DNA from: Selaginella tamariscina
Taxonomy: Eukaryota; Streptophyta; Lycopodiopsida; Selaginellales; Selaginellaceae
DNA: 64,000 bases
NCBI GenBank assembly: GCA_003024785.1
Contig: PUQB01000082.1
Coordinates: forward strand, 562,501-626,500
Direction of reading: 5' to 3'
Every line of letters starts with the position of its first letter. The stretch's first letter is position 1. Below are positions 1 to 11,154 of this stretch, piece after piece. Made by a program: the position numbers and the translations under genes. The notes beneath the pieces are model-generated. The model made no database searches. It was given only the letters and a program-made list of their open reading frames with translations, and was not told where the DNA came from.

Positions 1-184
1 CCAGAGAATTGGAGGCAGTATCAAACAGCTGGTTTAGAGGAGATGAGGAAGGAAGGAGTGCCTGTTCATAACCGAGATTGCAAGGAGAAGGATCTCCTGA
101 GAACTCCCGAAGAGGAAGGGAGGAAGGTGTAAGAGGAAATACACCAGAGCAAAGGATTATTACAAATATGGCACTTTTCCGGGA

Positions 185-1515
185 ATGTTTGGGGGTACGG
201 TGATGTATCCCACATTCTCTGCAGGAAAGAAAGAAAATCCGAAAAGGCACTTACAACAGTTTGAAGAGGTAGTAAAACTGTATAAGGTGACGGATGCAGA
301 AAGGCTGCTTATATTTCCACATACATTGAAAGGAAATGCCTCTGACTGGTATTATGATTTAGAAAAGGAAGTCAGAGAGGATTATCAGAAGGTTACTGAT
401 GCATTTAAGGAATATTTCAGAAAGGAGGAATTGCCGGAGGAACATTTAGAGAAGTTAAGGACTATCCTTCAAGGCAAAACAGAAAAGATAGATGAATATA
501 CACACCGTTTTAAGAAACATGAGAAAAAGTGTAAGGCATATGTAAAGATGGATGCCTTATTGCAATGGTATAAGCAAGGGTTGCTAAAACCATATAGAGA
601 TCTAGCACTTACTATCAATGAAAAGGATAGAGAGGATCTCATTGATCAATTAAAAATATATGAGAAGAAGAGAAGGCAAATAGAAAAGATTGCAGAAGGA
701 AAGTTGAAAGTATATGGAAGAAAGGAAGAATCCTCTGATGAAGAGGAAGAGGAAGCTGATGTAGTAAAGGTTCGTAAATATCCAATAGATGAGAAAGCAT
801 TGGCTCAAATGATGAAAACCTTAAAGGGAATGACAGTTAAGGAGGAGATAAAGGCAAAGGTATGGTGCACTAAATGTAACAATCCTGGCCATACAGTGGA
901 GGAATGTAGGCTGCAACTGCCTACATGCCAAATCTGCGGAAAGGAAGGACATGTAGCCCGAACTGCAGACATTTCCTGAACCAGAATGTGGCTGGTATAG
1001 AGAGAGAAAGGAGAATGGATGAACGTCCACCTCCTAGAAGGTTCCCACCTAACAGGAATCGGGAATGATAGGAATGATAATGTATTCCTTATGAGAACAG
1101 GAACAATATATATGGCAGAAGGAATGAAGTTCCTTATCAGAATAGGAACATGGATATTATGAGAGAAGGAATGATGTTCCTTACGAAAACAGAGAATAGG
1201 TATTATGGAGAGAAAAATGGTCCATATAATGGACAACAGAAGGATAGATCCTATACAGAAAGAAATGATAAACAATATAGAGGAGAAGCAAGACCTTATC
1301 AAGGTCAAAGAGGCAGAAATGAGCAATATAATCAGGTCAATGATAGACAAGGACCACAGGGTAGGAATTTTCCTTCCCAGGTTTGTTATACATGTGGTGA
1401 AACAGGACATATCTCTAGGGAATGTCCTAGGCGGAATGTACAACCTCCTACTTCCACCAGAATGACTAATGCAGCCTACAACACGGCTTATTCAAATAGA
1501 GGAGGAAAAGGATGA
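185..1515 (+). pseudogene. gag region of the first Ty3/gypsy element
   Basis: The first ~200 residues look like a retrotransposon gag domain (motif SDWYYDLE followed by a charged helical stretch). Around 865-960 are paired cysteine-histidine knuckles (CTKCNNPGHTVEEC and CQICGKEGHVA). A further knuckle, CYTCGETGHISREC, lies near 1384-1425 after an Arg/Asn/Gly-rich stretch. These would bind RNA and package the element's transcript. Broken fossil. Confidence 0.75.
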
Positions 1516-1818
1516 GTATCCACCCGTTGCAAGGGCAGTTATAGCTCTTCAAGAGAAGAAGAAGGAATCCTCTTATGATGGAGAAGGAAGGTAGTTACTA
1601 TTCCTAACAAGAAGGAGAGCTTGTTACAGGAAAATGTAAACGAGCAGGAGCAAGGATCCTGACCAGAAAGGTCAGACTGATAACGAATCAGAAGGTACAG
1701 ACAAAGGTGATATAGATAAAGGTGAACAAAGTTTTTCATTATTACCATTACATGATAAAACAATGGATTCCATGTATCACCAAGCTATAAATCAGGAGTA
1801 AAAGTTACGCTTGGACAG

Positions 1819-2352
1819 TTGATAAAGGTAGCTCCTTATATAAGAAACCAAATATTAAATGCATTAAGCTTAGTTCAGCAAACATCACCTTCACGTGAAG
1901 GATATACAGTTTGTAAAATGGATAAGGAAGTACTGTATGAAGGTGATTATGATGGACAAGTTCCTTGCATCACAGTATATGTGGGAAGAAATAAGTTAAA
2001 ACGAGTGTTAATAGATGGAGGTTCAGGTGTGAATTTTATTGAAGAAGGTGAATGTAAAAGGATGGGTTTAGGACCAATCCAACCTGCTCCATTTAACCTT
2101 AAAATGGCTGATCAACGAAGTGTAAGGCCATTAGGTATAGTAAGAGCAGTTACTATATCTGTTAAAGGACTTAAATTTAAAATATCCTTAATAGTCCTAC
2201 GAATGGAAGGACAGGATGCAACCTATACTATGTTATTGGGCCGACCTTGGCTTAAGATTGCTTGCGTTGTGCAAGATTGGGGCTCAGGAAAAATGACAAT
2301 AGGACAAGGTGACATGAAGGTGGATATCTATACTCATGCTAAGAGTATTTAG
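1819..2352 (+). pseudogene. Aspartic protease region of the first Ty3/gypsy element
   Basis: A 177-codon stretch contains VLIDGGSGVNFIEE, a retropepsin-like active-site loop, and a later MLLGRPWL segment matching the second conserved strand of plant Ty3/gypsy proteases. Family proteases cut the gag-pol precursor. It sits between gag and RT, as expected. Confidence 0.65.
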
Positions 2353-2649
2353 CAAAAAGGGATAGACCGGTTGCATTAGAAGGATATGATTGGATGCAGG
2401 GCTTGGATGATCAGGAAGAAGAGAAATTTTGAAGACATACCCTGATCTAAAAGCCCTTGCAGAGATTGATTTATATGCAATCGTGAAAGAGAAAAAGAAA
2501 GCCTCTCAAAAGGAACAGGAAGAGGATCAGTTGGGGTTGCAGGAAAATTTTATAAGTCTGTTTCTTATGAAATAAACTTACAGGAACAACCTGCGGATTA
2601 TACTTACATATATACTAATGACCCTCTAGAGCAAGTCAACATAGGAACA

Positions 2650-4010
2650 GAGAAGGAACCTAAGATGTTGACTATAGCTCAAGAACTGGATCCTGATTTT
2701 AAGGATAAAGGATTGGCATTGTTAGCCAAGTATAAGGATGTATTTGCATGGTCCTATAAGGATCTAAAAGGAATACCCCCAGAACTCTTATGCACACTAT
2801 TCAACTTTTGCCGGGATGCCAACCAGCAAACAAAATGCATATAGGATGAATCCTAATTATGCAAAGTTAGTTAAGGAGGAAATTGATAAGTTGTTACAGG
2901 TTGGTTTTATATATCCTATACAAGGAGCACAATGGTTATCACCACTTGTAATTGTTCCTAAAAAAATGGAAAGTTAAGAGTATGTGTAAACTATAAAAAG
3001 TTAAATGACGTTACAGCTAAGGATACCTTTCCGATACCTTTTACAGAGGAAATGCTGGATAATGTTGCTGGACACGAAATGTATTCCTTCATGGATGGCT
3101 TCGAGGTATAACTAAGTGATGGTAGCTCCTGAAGATTAACATTTCAAAGGATTATAACAAGATACCTTTCGGGAATACCTTTTAGACTTTATGAAAGTCT
3201 TTATGGATGATTTTAGTGTTTATAGTTCGAAAGAAGAACATTTGCATTGTCTGGAAAAGTGTTCCAGAAATGTAAGCAAAATTTAGTTGCTTTGAATCCT
3301 GAAAAATGTAACTTCTTTGTTAAATTAGGAGTCCTTTTAGGACATGTTGTTTGTAAGGAAGGTATATTGGTGCACCAGGATAAGGTTAAGATTATCCTCA
3401 GTTTACAACCACCACAAGATATAAAGGAGTTACGTAGGTTTTAGGAAAAATAGGTTACCATAGGCGGTTTATAAAGCATTATACTAAGATCGCAAAACCT
3501 TTAACAGATTTACTAAAGGCAGATGTACCATATGATTGGACATCACAGTGTCAAGAGGCCTTTGACCAACTTCGGAAGGCTCTTACTAAGCACCGATATT
3601 AGTTAGTCCTAAATGGGATCGAGAATTCCATGTACAAGTGGATGCCTCTGATATGGCTATAGGAGCCATCCTTACACAGATGCAAGAGGATGGAAAGGAT
3701 CGTCCTATCTATTATGCTAGCCGTAGATTAACACTTGCGGAAGTAAATTACACCACTACAGAAAAGAAGCTTTAAGGATGTATATGCTATCCATAAATTT
3801 AGACATTACCTTCTGGCTAATAAAGTGAAGATTTTTGTAGATCATAAAGCTTTATTATATTTACTTAATAAATATGTACTTACAGGAAGGTTAGCCAGAT
3901 GGTTTTTACTTCTGCAGGAATATAATTTTGAGATAATTCATAAACCAGGAAGGCAGTATGAACAAGCTGACCATTTAAGTCGCATTAAAACAGGCGAAGT
4001 TCCTATACAT
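2650..4010 (+). pseudogene. Reverse transcriptase and RNase H region of the first Ty3/gypsy element
   Basis: Plus-strand pieces read as the plant gypsy pre-RT segment (YKDVFAWSYKDLKGI near 2730), the RT thumb and connection, and RNase H (VDASDMAIGAIL near 3640 and VKIFVDHKALLYLL near 3825, followed by KPGRQYEQADHLSR). Broken fossil copy; read-through from gag is what the family is known to use. Confidence 0.7.
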
Positions 4011-4172
4011 GCGATGGATGACTTTCCTAATGCAAATTTATTTCATGTCGATGTTCCATTAAGGTGGTTAGATCATATAAAACAATATCTAGCCACTGAA
4101 ACAGTACCACCTATTTATAGGACAGCAGATGAAAGGAAATTGTTTGTCGTGAGGACATGACACTTTTCCCTC

Positions 4173-5640
4173 GTGGGAGGGCAGTTGTACAAATTGGGGT
4201 CCGATGGGGTGTTACGAAGATGTGTAGACCCTTTAGAGGTCCCAGAGGTTTTAAAAGAGGCTCATTCAGGCCTTGCAGGAGGCCATTTTGTAGAGGAAAT
4301 AACAAGAAGGAAAATCCTTCAGGCAAGATTATGGTGGCCTACTCTATGGAGGGAGGTAGGTAGCTATTGTAAGGCATGTAATAAATGCCAACATGCACAA
4401 TTGCCTCCAAAGAAACAAATACAACCTTATAATCCAGTTCTCCCACTAGAACCTTTCCAGAAATGGGGAATGGATTTTATAGGACCAATTAATCCTGTGA
4501 GCTCAAAAAGGAATCAATACATATTGGTTTTAACAGATTATATGACGAAATGGGTAGAGGCAGAGCCTATGAGAAGGGCCGATGCATATAATACAGCAAA
4601 GGTCATATACAATACTATAATCTTAGATTGTCAAAATTGATTTTAAACCATGGTTTCACTATTTATGAATAGTAAAACCAAAATTTAGGGTTAAATATAT
4701 ATATTATTAATATATATAATTAATAAATTAATACTATGTATTCATAATATTAAAGAATAAAGATTTAATTTATGTATTTTATATAATTGAAGATCATTAA
4801 AAATCATTATTTATATTGAGTTAAATTTTTTTTATCTAAGCCATCATGGTTTTTTTAGGAGTCTAGGTCATGGTCTAAGTCAATTTTGTCAATCTATGAC
4901 TATAATAGTACATTATGGCATTCCTAAGGAAATTGTAAGTGATAGAGGAAAGCATTTCGTGAATGAAACGATAGAAATACTCATGAAGGAGTTTGTGATA
5001 AAACAAGAAGTCGACACCATATTACCCACAGGGTAATGGGCAGGCTGAGTCGACAAACAAAGTCCTTAAGAACGTGTTAAGGAAGGTAGTGCAGGATAAT
5101 CGAAAGGATTGGGATGAAAGGCTACCAGAAGTTCTCTGGGCTTATAGGACAGCTTATAAAGTGACTACTGGTATGACACCTTTTAAGCTTGCTTATGGTT
5201 TAGAGGCCATAACCCCAATGGAGTTTATTGTGCCATCCTTGCGGATAGTGGTACAATATATATGGGGAGAAGGACTCTATGGCAACTCGTTTAATAGAGT
5301 TGGAGAAGTTGGATGAGTTAAGGAGGTACGCCTTATGGACTATACAGGCCATTCAAAGAAGAAGGAAGGCTTGGCTTGATAGGAAGAGAAGAGGAAAGGA
5401 GATAAAGGAAGGGGACTTGGTCCTGTGGTATAAAGGTAAGGTGGGAGAAATGAGTCAAAAACTTGATTTAAAATGGATAGGCCCTTTTCGGGTTAAGTAT
5501 GTAAAGGAAGAAGGAGTGATGCAGCTAGAAACGTTGGAAGGAGAGGAAATCGAGGGAATGGTGAATGCTAATAAGGTAAGGAAGTATATATTGCAGGAGA
5601 ACGTTGCAGGAAATGTTATTTTTATTGATTTGAGGAGCAT
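4173..5640 (+). pseudogene. Integrase region of the first Ty3/gypsy element
   Basis: The N-terminal HHCC zinc motif is visible (AHSGLAGGHF, then CKACNKCQH, near 4260-4395). The start of the catalytic core (WGMDFIGPI and LTDYMTKWVE, near 4465-4560) follows, then GIPKEIVSDRGKHF near 4920-4960. Later come the AYRTAYKVTTGMTPFKLAYG segment and a C-terminal GPFRVKYV fold near 5480. A 277-bp MITE is inserted in the core. The element is inactive. Confidence 0.75.
4622..4898. mobile_element. Nested hAT-type MITE inside the retroelement integrase
   Basis: A 277-bp AT-rich insertion is flanked by an identical 8-bp direct repeat, ACTATAAT, at 4614-4621 and 4899-4906. Its ends are inverted repeats: CTTAGATTGTCAAAATTGA at the left matches CATAGATTGACAAAATTGA, the reverse complement of the right end, with similarity continuing to about 30 bp. 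An 8-bp target duplication with short terminal inverted repeats and no coding capacity fits a non-autonomous hAT element. It inserted after the retroelement. Confidence 0.8.
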
Positions 5641-6589
5641 ATTCTCTGCCTATCAGTGCACACAAAACGAGGCTGTAGATCTAGGGTTTTACAGAGTGTG
5701 CAGTGAGAGAGAGATGTCGGCAAAGAAAGGATGTTTGCCTACTCGAAATTGTCGTGAGTTGATCAATCCTCCCGATGTAGAGAGATTGGGTCAGGTACAA
5801 CTAGTACATACAAAGTGGGATTTCTCCTTGGAGATGGAGAAGGTGTTGAGGGAGCTTGGATTGTGGGAGTATGTGCAGATTTTAAAGGATGGAGAGCCTC
5901 ATGATGAGCAGTGTTTCACACTGGTTATGCTGATGGAAAAGGTGGATAAGCCTGAGATAGGATTTGTAGCGTATTCGGAGGAGAGGAAGCTCCTCTTCAC
6001 AGAGAAGCTTCTAGAAAAGGTTTTCCTATTGCCGAGATCAGAGGGAGAAGTTAAGGCAGATAGATCTCACCTTACTGACTTTCTGAAAGAAGGGAAGCAG
6101 TATGTGAGTAAGGTAGGTCTAAAGCTTTCTGATCTCGTGGAGGAGACGCAGTTGGCAATGAATTTCATTGTCAACGCTTTTGAATTTCGAACATCACACA
6201 TCACGGCGTCAAACCCAGTGATGTCCTTGTATAATGGATTGAAGGCAAAGAGGCCGGTGGGAGTGGCTCGGTATTTGATGAAGAGGTTGAGAGAGCACCT
6301 ATGCGCCATGCAAGAATTGGAGAAGAAAGGAGAGCCTTCATTAATGATGGCATTTACATGGGTACAGGTAATTGCAAATTATGTGCGCCTGCATGGAGAG
6401 CCAGCAGGGCCGAAAATAGTGGCTCGGATGAAACATGTGAGGAAGGAGACAGAGCTGTTTCAGAAGAAGCAGGGGAAGCGGAAAGGATTGGAAGCTAAAG
6501 GGAAGGAATTAAAAGGGGACCTGCAAGGGGAGGAAGAGAAACAAGGAGAAAAGATGCACAAGAAGAAGAAGCCTAAGGTGGAGAAGTAG
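5641..6589 (+). pseudogene. Extra C-terminal domain downstream of integrase, unknown family
   Basis: The frame holding the integrase C-terminus (from about 5279) continues for roughly 310 residues beyond it. The extension is mostly helical and charged. It contains KGCLPTRNCREL, LGQVQLVHTKWDF, a leucine-rich central part (LRELGLWEYVQILKDGEP) and a Lys/Glu-rich tail ending in KKKKPKVEK. I do not recognise a named family. Extra post-integrase coding of this size is known in Athila (env-like) and Tat (additional ORF) elements, so this is probably the equivalent part. No transmembrane segment is obvious, which argues against an envelope-like protein. Confidence 0.5.
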
Positions 6590-7925
6590 GCACCAGTGAA
6601 GAGGACTACAAGGTCAGGAGGAAAGACTGGAAAGCAGAAGGTGAGGGTGCAGGAAGGACCGGAGCAGAGATTGGTGGTAGATTTGGAGGAAAAAGAGGAT
6701 GAACAGTCAGGGGGTATGATGCAGGAAGATGAAGAATTATTGAGCAAGGAGAAAAGGAAGAACCTGAGGAGCAGCAGAAGAGGAGTCGCATGAAGTGGAT
6801 AAGGAGCGGAGGACGAAAGCGAGGCAGGAGATTAAGTCGGAATCTCAGAAGCAGGGATAATAGATCAAGAGGTCACCCCGAAGTCGTTACAGGAGGAGCC
6901 CATGATGATCGTGCCATTAGAGACGGTGATCCTTTCAAGCGAAGATATGTGAGAAGGATAAGGCAGCAACGAATGAACGGATGGATGAGCAAGAAGGGAA
7001 ATGGAAGGGGTTCGAATCATCTATGATACTCCAGTTTTGACGGTTACCAGCAACGGCGGGTATAACCGATGATGGGGTAGTGGAAATTGCAAAGGAAGTG
7101 GAAGAGATGGTGCGTGGATCGAAGTTTCCGAGACACCAATTCAACCCACCGCCGTTCCAGTCATCACCAAGGTCACACGGAGGTATGTATGGCAGGGGTG
7201 TGTATCGTGGGGGATCACAGGCATGGCAGTTCTGATTTCCGCTTGGATGAGGAGGATATGCGACAGCAAGCAGAGGGTAATGTACAGGCGGATATCTCCT
7301 TCAAGCGCAGGAGGGCATTTGCGCGGAAGGAGGTGCAGACTACGGACACGCAGATTCAGTTTGCACAGGTTCTGCGTAGCTTCAGTCTGAGATGGTGGAA
7401 CATGTCGTTGGAGGAGGGAATGAGGCGCAGGACGCAACTCAGATGGCGGCAAGCCTATTCAATCATTTGGTCAACTGGATACACTGTTAAGGATAGGGCA
7501 GACATTCAGAGGTTGATTGTGCAGGCGTGGAGAGCGTCATGGCACCCAAGATGACCGCCATTCAGGGAATGATGAGTAAGGGCGTTCAGCGACCGGCTAA
7601 GCAGAGGACTCCAAGCCCGGTGGTGGAGCTTAAGCCCACGGTGATGTCACAGGAGCCGATGACACTGTTCCAGAGGTTAGTGCGAGCACGAGACAAAACC
7701 CAGCAAACAGCTACTATATTATCAGTGGTGGTGGACGAGTTCCAGCGTCTTCAGGAGGAGAACAGCAGCTTAGGAAGGAGACGCAGGCGTTTCGCCTTCA
7801 GGTAGCAATGGTGCAGCAGGAACTTGACAAGGAAAAGGCGGAGTTTCAGAAGTATAAGGATCAGGAGGAGGTGGAGTATCAGGATGATGCACAGGATGTG
7901 TTGCCGTGAGGACACAGCAATGAAT
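6590..7925 (+). pseudogene. Further coding-like region of the first element, coiled-coil at its end
   Basis: Purine-rich DNA continues with coding character between the C-terminal domain and the polypurine tract. It includes Arg/Gly-rich stretches and, near 7640-7908, a Gln/Glu/Lys-rich heptad-like segment typical of a coiled coil (LVRARDKTQQTATIL, then VQQELDKEKAEFQKYKDQEE). No known domain was recognised. Its place suggests it is the tail of the extra protein region of this element. Confidence 0.4.
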
Positions 7926-7938
7926 AAGGAGGGGGCAG
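7926..7938 (+). other. Polypurine tract of the first Ty3/gypsy element
   Basis: AAGGAGGGGGCAG lies immediately before the TG that opens the 3' LTR. This is the expected place and composition for the plus-strand primer. Confidence 0.7.
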
Positions 7939-8480
7939 TGTTAAAGGTAAAATATTAGGAGCATAGGACATCCTACTGTAGAGAGAATAAGGGTAGGAAG
8001 GTCTATAGTAAGCATGGAAGGAAAGGCTGTGAAGAAGGAAAATCCTTACCGAGAGAAAAGGAAAGGAAAAGGTAAGGAAAAAAGGAAAAGGTAAGGAAAA
8101 GGAAAAGGAATGACGTGGCGAGAGGAAGAGAGTTAAGGGGAGTTAGGGCAACGAGGAGGGGTCTCCATTTGAAGTTCCAGCAGGAGATAGAGGTTCTCTA
8201 CACTTTGTCTCTTGTATTCATGTAGTAATGAAAGGTGCATATTATGAGATCTTGTGTGTATATATGTGTACTCTCAATGAATGGATCTAACAAGGCAATA
8301 GCCAAAATCCGTTCTTGCCCTTGACTTCGGAGACCAGTCATTGTGGCTTTGAGAGAGGAGTTTTAATATATGTAAATGTGGAGAGTTGAAGAAAAGAAAG
8401 TGTGTAGCCTTTCTAAAGACTAGGAGAAAGAAAACTGGTTAAACATGAAAAGGTGGGATTTCTGGTTTTCCTGTTTAACA
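7939..8480 (+). repeat. 3' LTR of the first Ty3/gypsy element
   Basis: The 542-bp segment opens with TGTTAAAGG and closes with CCTGTTTAACA, which are inverted copies of each other (TGTTAAA plus AGG). It follows the polypurine tract directly. It includes a highly purine-rich stretch near 8020-8110. The matching 5' LTR is outside the window, so the boundaries rest on terminal symmetry only. Confidence 0.7.
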
Positions 8481-9540
8481 AAGACAAAAGCACGGCTCAA
8501 CCAGGAAACCAGACCCACCACGAATCACTACCTTAGGGCTAAGGGAGCACGCTCGACAACAAGCCCAACTACTCACAACAAGGGAACAAGAGTTACAGCA
8601 CTCATGCAAGTGAGTCCGAGGGCTGGAGGCTCAGGTAAAAACGCGCAGGAACAACAAGAGGCGGGGTTCCAGAGGGAGCTACAGAAGGCTACCAAGCTAC
8701 ATGAGGCAACGATCGTAGCCCTGAAGTAGAAGCTAGCCATTGTGGAAACGAAGCCGCTACCTACCGTAAACACTCGGGCATAGCATAGGGGGAGGGAGCA
8801 CATGGCTCGAGGACGTGCCAATGAATAAGTCCGGACATCTGGTTGACAGTGGTCTGACACCATCAAACTACCAGCCGGCACGGACGAGCGACAGGACAAA
8901 GTGCCGGGTAAGGAAGGTACCACAGGTACGGACTGATGGTGACAGATGTCAGGCGGCGGCGTAACCATGCATAGATCCGATCATCCGGATCAACTACCCA
9001 AGGTACGTAGGACAACACGCGTGAGGGAGGTACATAAATGAGACAAACATGACTCTGTCACAGGGTGGAAGACCAGTAAGAAAGCACCACTTGTACCTAG
9101 GGTCTAACGCTAGGTGACCCACTATATAAGCAGGAAGGCTGGTAATGGGTCGGGGTCTTTTTGGGTGGTTAGGAAGTCTGCGTCCTGTATCTTGCTCCCC
9201 TGTCGGAAGTAGTTTGTACTCAGGCAAGCACTTTATATATATAAATGCTCCTTCTATTCACCATCTTATTGGTGATTCCCCGCTTGTTCCGCTCCTAGGC
9301 TGAGCCACGCACTCTACTAACCACCATAGTGGTACTAGATCTGATGAACTCCCCCACCCATACACAGAGCCTCACGGCGTCTAGGTAGAGGCCATTCAGC
9401 ACCTTCTAGTACTCCCGAGGTAAGGCCGGCTTGCCGGCTCGGACCCCGGGGTTGGATGCTATCCACAGCGTCCTAGTGACCACCGAGGCTTCATAAGAAC
9501 ACCACATCTGGCTTGCGGAGTCCGCGACGACCAATATCTT
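8481..9540 (+). mobile_element. Remnant of another LTR retroelement (coding tail plus LTR-like GC-rich block)
   Basis: Immediately right of the first element's LTR is a ~250-bp coding-like tail with Gln/Arg-rich sequence. A purine tract (AGGGGGAGGGAGC, near 8788) follows, and then a GC-rich block to about 9540 that looks like an LTR: a TATA-like CTATATAAG near 9122 and a TATATATAAATG stretch near 9233. Its composition differs sharply from the AT-rich flank beyond 9540. No second copy is present to prove the LTR call. The first element may have inserted into this older one. Confidence 0.35.
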
Positions 9541-9788
9541 AATAATAAAATTTATTTATCTATCTCTTGCACACACATGCACACTTCTATATATATGTGT
9601 GTGTGTGTGTGTGTTTATCTATATAATTTTATTTGTTTCGCTGACACACGCAGCATACACACGATATACATATACACATATATATATAACTATATACATA
9701 TATACATACATATATTATGTGTGATATGTATAATTTTATTTATTTATCTATCTCTCACACACACACTCACACTCCTATACATATACAC

Positions 9789-9824
<36 letters not shown>

Positions 9825-9960
9825 ATCTATATAATTTAATTTATTTAGCACACACATGCACACTCCTGTATATATATATATATACATATATATGTGTTTG
9901 TTCATCTCTTGCACATTCTTGTTATACATATGCATATATATATTTGTGTGCGTGGGATTA
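9541..9960 (-). repeat. Left outer array of ~66-85 bp microsatellite-based units
   Basis: About four to five units each combine a pyrimidine block (TTTATTTATCTATCTCTC or TTTGTTCATCTCTTGC), CACACAC, CTCCTATACATATACACATAT and TGTGTGTG. Block starts are seen near 9557, 9614, 9735, 9823 and 9897. The units are the reverse complement of those at 16145-16990. Apparent ORFs here are low-complexity His/Thr/Tyr repeats and are not genes. Confidence 0.8.
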
Positions 9961-10800
9961 ACTAAAGGGCGGCAGGATTAATCCTGCTGCTCTTTGGTTA
10001 GCCTCATGGGTAGCGAGATTAATCTCGCCGCCCATAAGGCTAACCAAACAGTGGCGAGATTAATTTTGTTGCCCATGGCTTGCGTGGAGGGCGCGAGATT
10101 AATCACGCCGCCCATATATATGTGTGTGTGCGCAGGATTTACAAGAGGGCAGTGGGATTAATCCCGCCGCCCTCCGTGCAAGCCATGGGCGGCGGGATTA
10201 ATCCCGCCAACCTTTCCATGCTTGGTGGCGGGTTAATCCCGCTGTCCCTCCGAGGAGGCATGAAAATGATGGGAGGATTAATTCCCTTCACCGAGCATGG
10301 AAGGGGTGGCGGGATTAATCCCGCCACCCTTTATATCTCAATAATTGTGGGGCAGGATTAATCTCGCCAAGCGCCATTATCCATATGAGAATGTCGTGGG
10401 TAGGATTAATCCCGCTCACCAGGCATGGAAGGGGTGGCAGGATTAATCTCGCCACCCTTCTTTATTTCATGAATTGGTGAGTCAAATCAATCCCAACCAC
10501 TTTTGTCTAAAATGGAAAAGGGTTACCGCACACCAGTTTTAGGGAACTAAGAATGGTGGCAAGATTAATTTCACCATCCCTTCCGTGGTGGGCGAGATTA
10601 ATCCCACCCCTTTTTGGATCACCTGAAGGGGTGTGCCAAATAAATCCTGCTTAGTTCTCTCTGAGATCGAGAAGGGTGGAAGATTAATCCCGCACCCATT
10701 CAGAGGATCCAGAAGGGTGGCGAGATTAATCCCGCCCACCCTTTCAGGAGGCATAGAAGGAGTGGCAGGATTAATCCCACACACCCCTTCCATGTGAATA
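9955..10800. repeat. Array of GC-rich palindromes, core GGCGGGATTAATCCCGCC
   Basis: About 19 imperfect copies occur every 25-60 bp, for example near 9972, 10012, 10090, 10150, 10190, 10305, 10434, 10716 and 10760. The best copies (10192 and 10308) have a perfect or near-perfect 18-bp dyad. Several have longer arms (GGGTGGCGGGATTAATCCC then GCCACCC). Spacers also recur in inverse forms, such as CCTTCCATGC and GCATGGAAGG. A stray copy lies near 10976. Because the unit is palindromic, both strands translate to the same Gly-Gly-Ile-Asn-Pro-type peptide, which is an artefact. Confidence 0.85.
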
Positions 10801-11154
10801 TATATGTGTATTAATAATATAAGTTGTTTATCTCATTTTATCCTTATATCATCTTACATAATATTTTGAGTAAAAGCCAGTAAACTAAGTGAAAATATCT
10901 AAAGCTCACATTTGTGATGGTTGTAAAACCAAATGCTATCAGTCTTTTGCACTAGCACAAAATGTGAGTTTTGGACAGTTAATCCCATCCACTTCTCTTT
11001 GAGACAAAGAAGGGTGTATGTGAATTTATCAGTGTATTAATTTTGTATATATTCGGGTTTATACAAGTGTGTGTGCGTTTTTATATGAATTGTATTCATA
11101 GTGTATTATTGTGCAGAAGGACGATTTGATCAAACAAGGAGATTCAGTCATTAG

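Larger units (their letters stand above)
1..8480 (+). mobile_element. Ty3/gypsy LTR retrotransposon, right-hand part, with C-terminal pol extension
   Basis: This is a fossil element whose 5' LTR lies left of the window. In order it shows a gag region with CCHC knuckles, an aspartic protease, reverse transcriptase, RNase H, integrase, a long extra region after integrase, a polypurine tract and a 3' LTR. The order protease-RT-RNase H-integrase places it in Ty3/gypsy. Coding after integrase is reminiscent of the Athila/Tat lineages, but I cannot place it firmly. Coding DNA is markedly purine-rich on the plus strand, unlike its surroundings. The element is broken at multiple places and carries a nested DNA transposon in integrase. 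The age cannot be judged because only one LTR is present. Confidence 0.85.

Noticed and set aside
805-1443. 212-codon minus-strand ORF opposite gag
   Set aside because: It is the shadow of purine-rich gag coding sequence, and no family was recognised.
10080-10793. Protein-coding ORFs on both strands rich in Gly-Gly-Ile-Asn-Pro
   Set aside because: They arise because the repeated unit is palindromic and so reads alike on both strands; composition is purely repeat-driven.
9955-10800. CRISPR-like array of palindromic repeats
   Set aside because: Copies vary greatly, the spacing is irregular, the spacers are themselves repeated, and the context is a plant nuclear genome with introns and retroelements.
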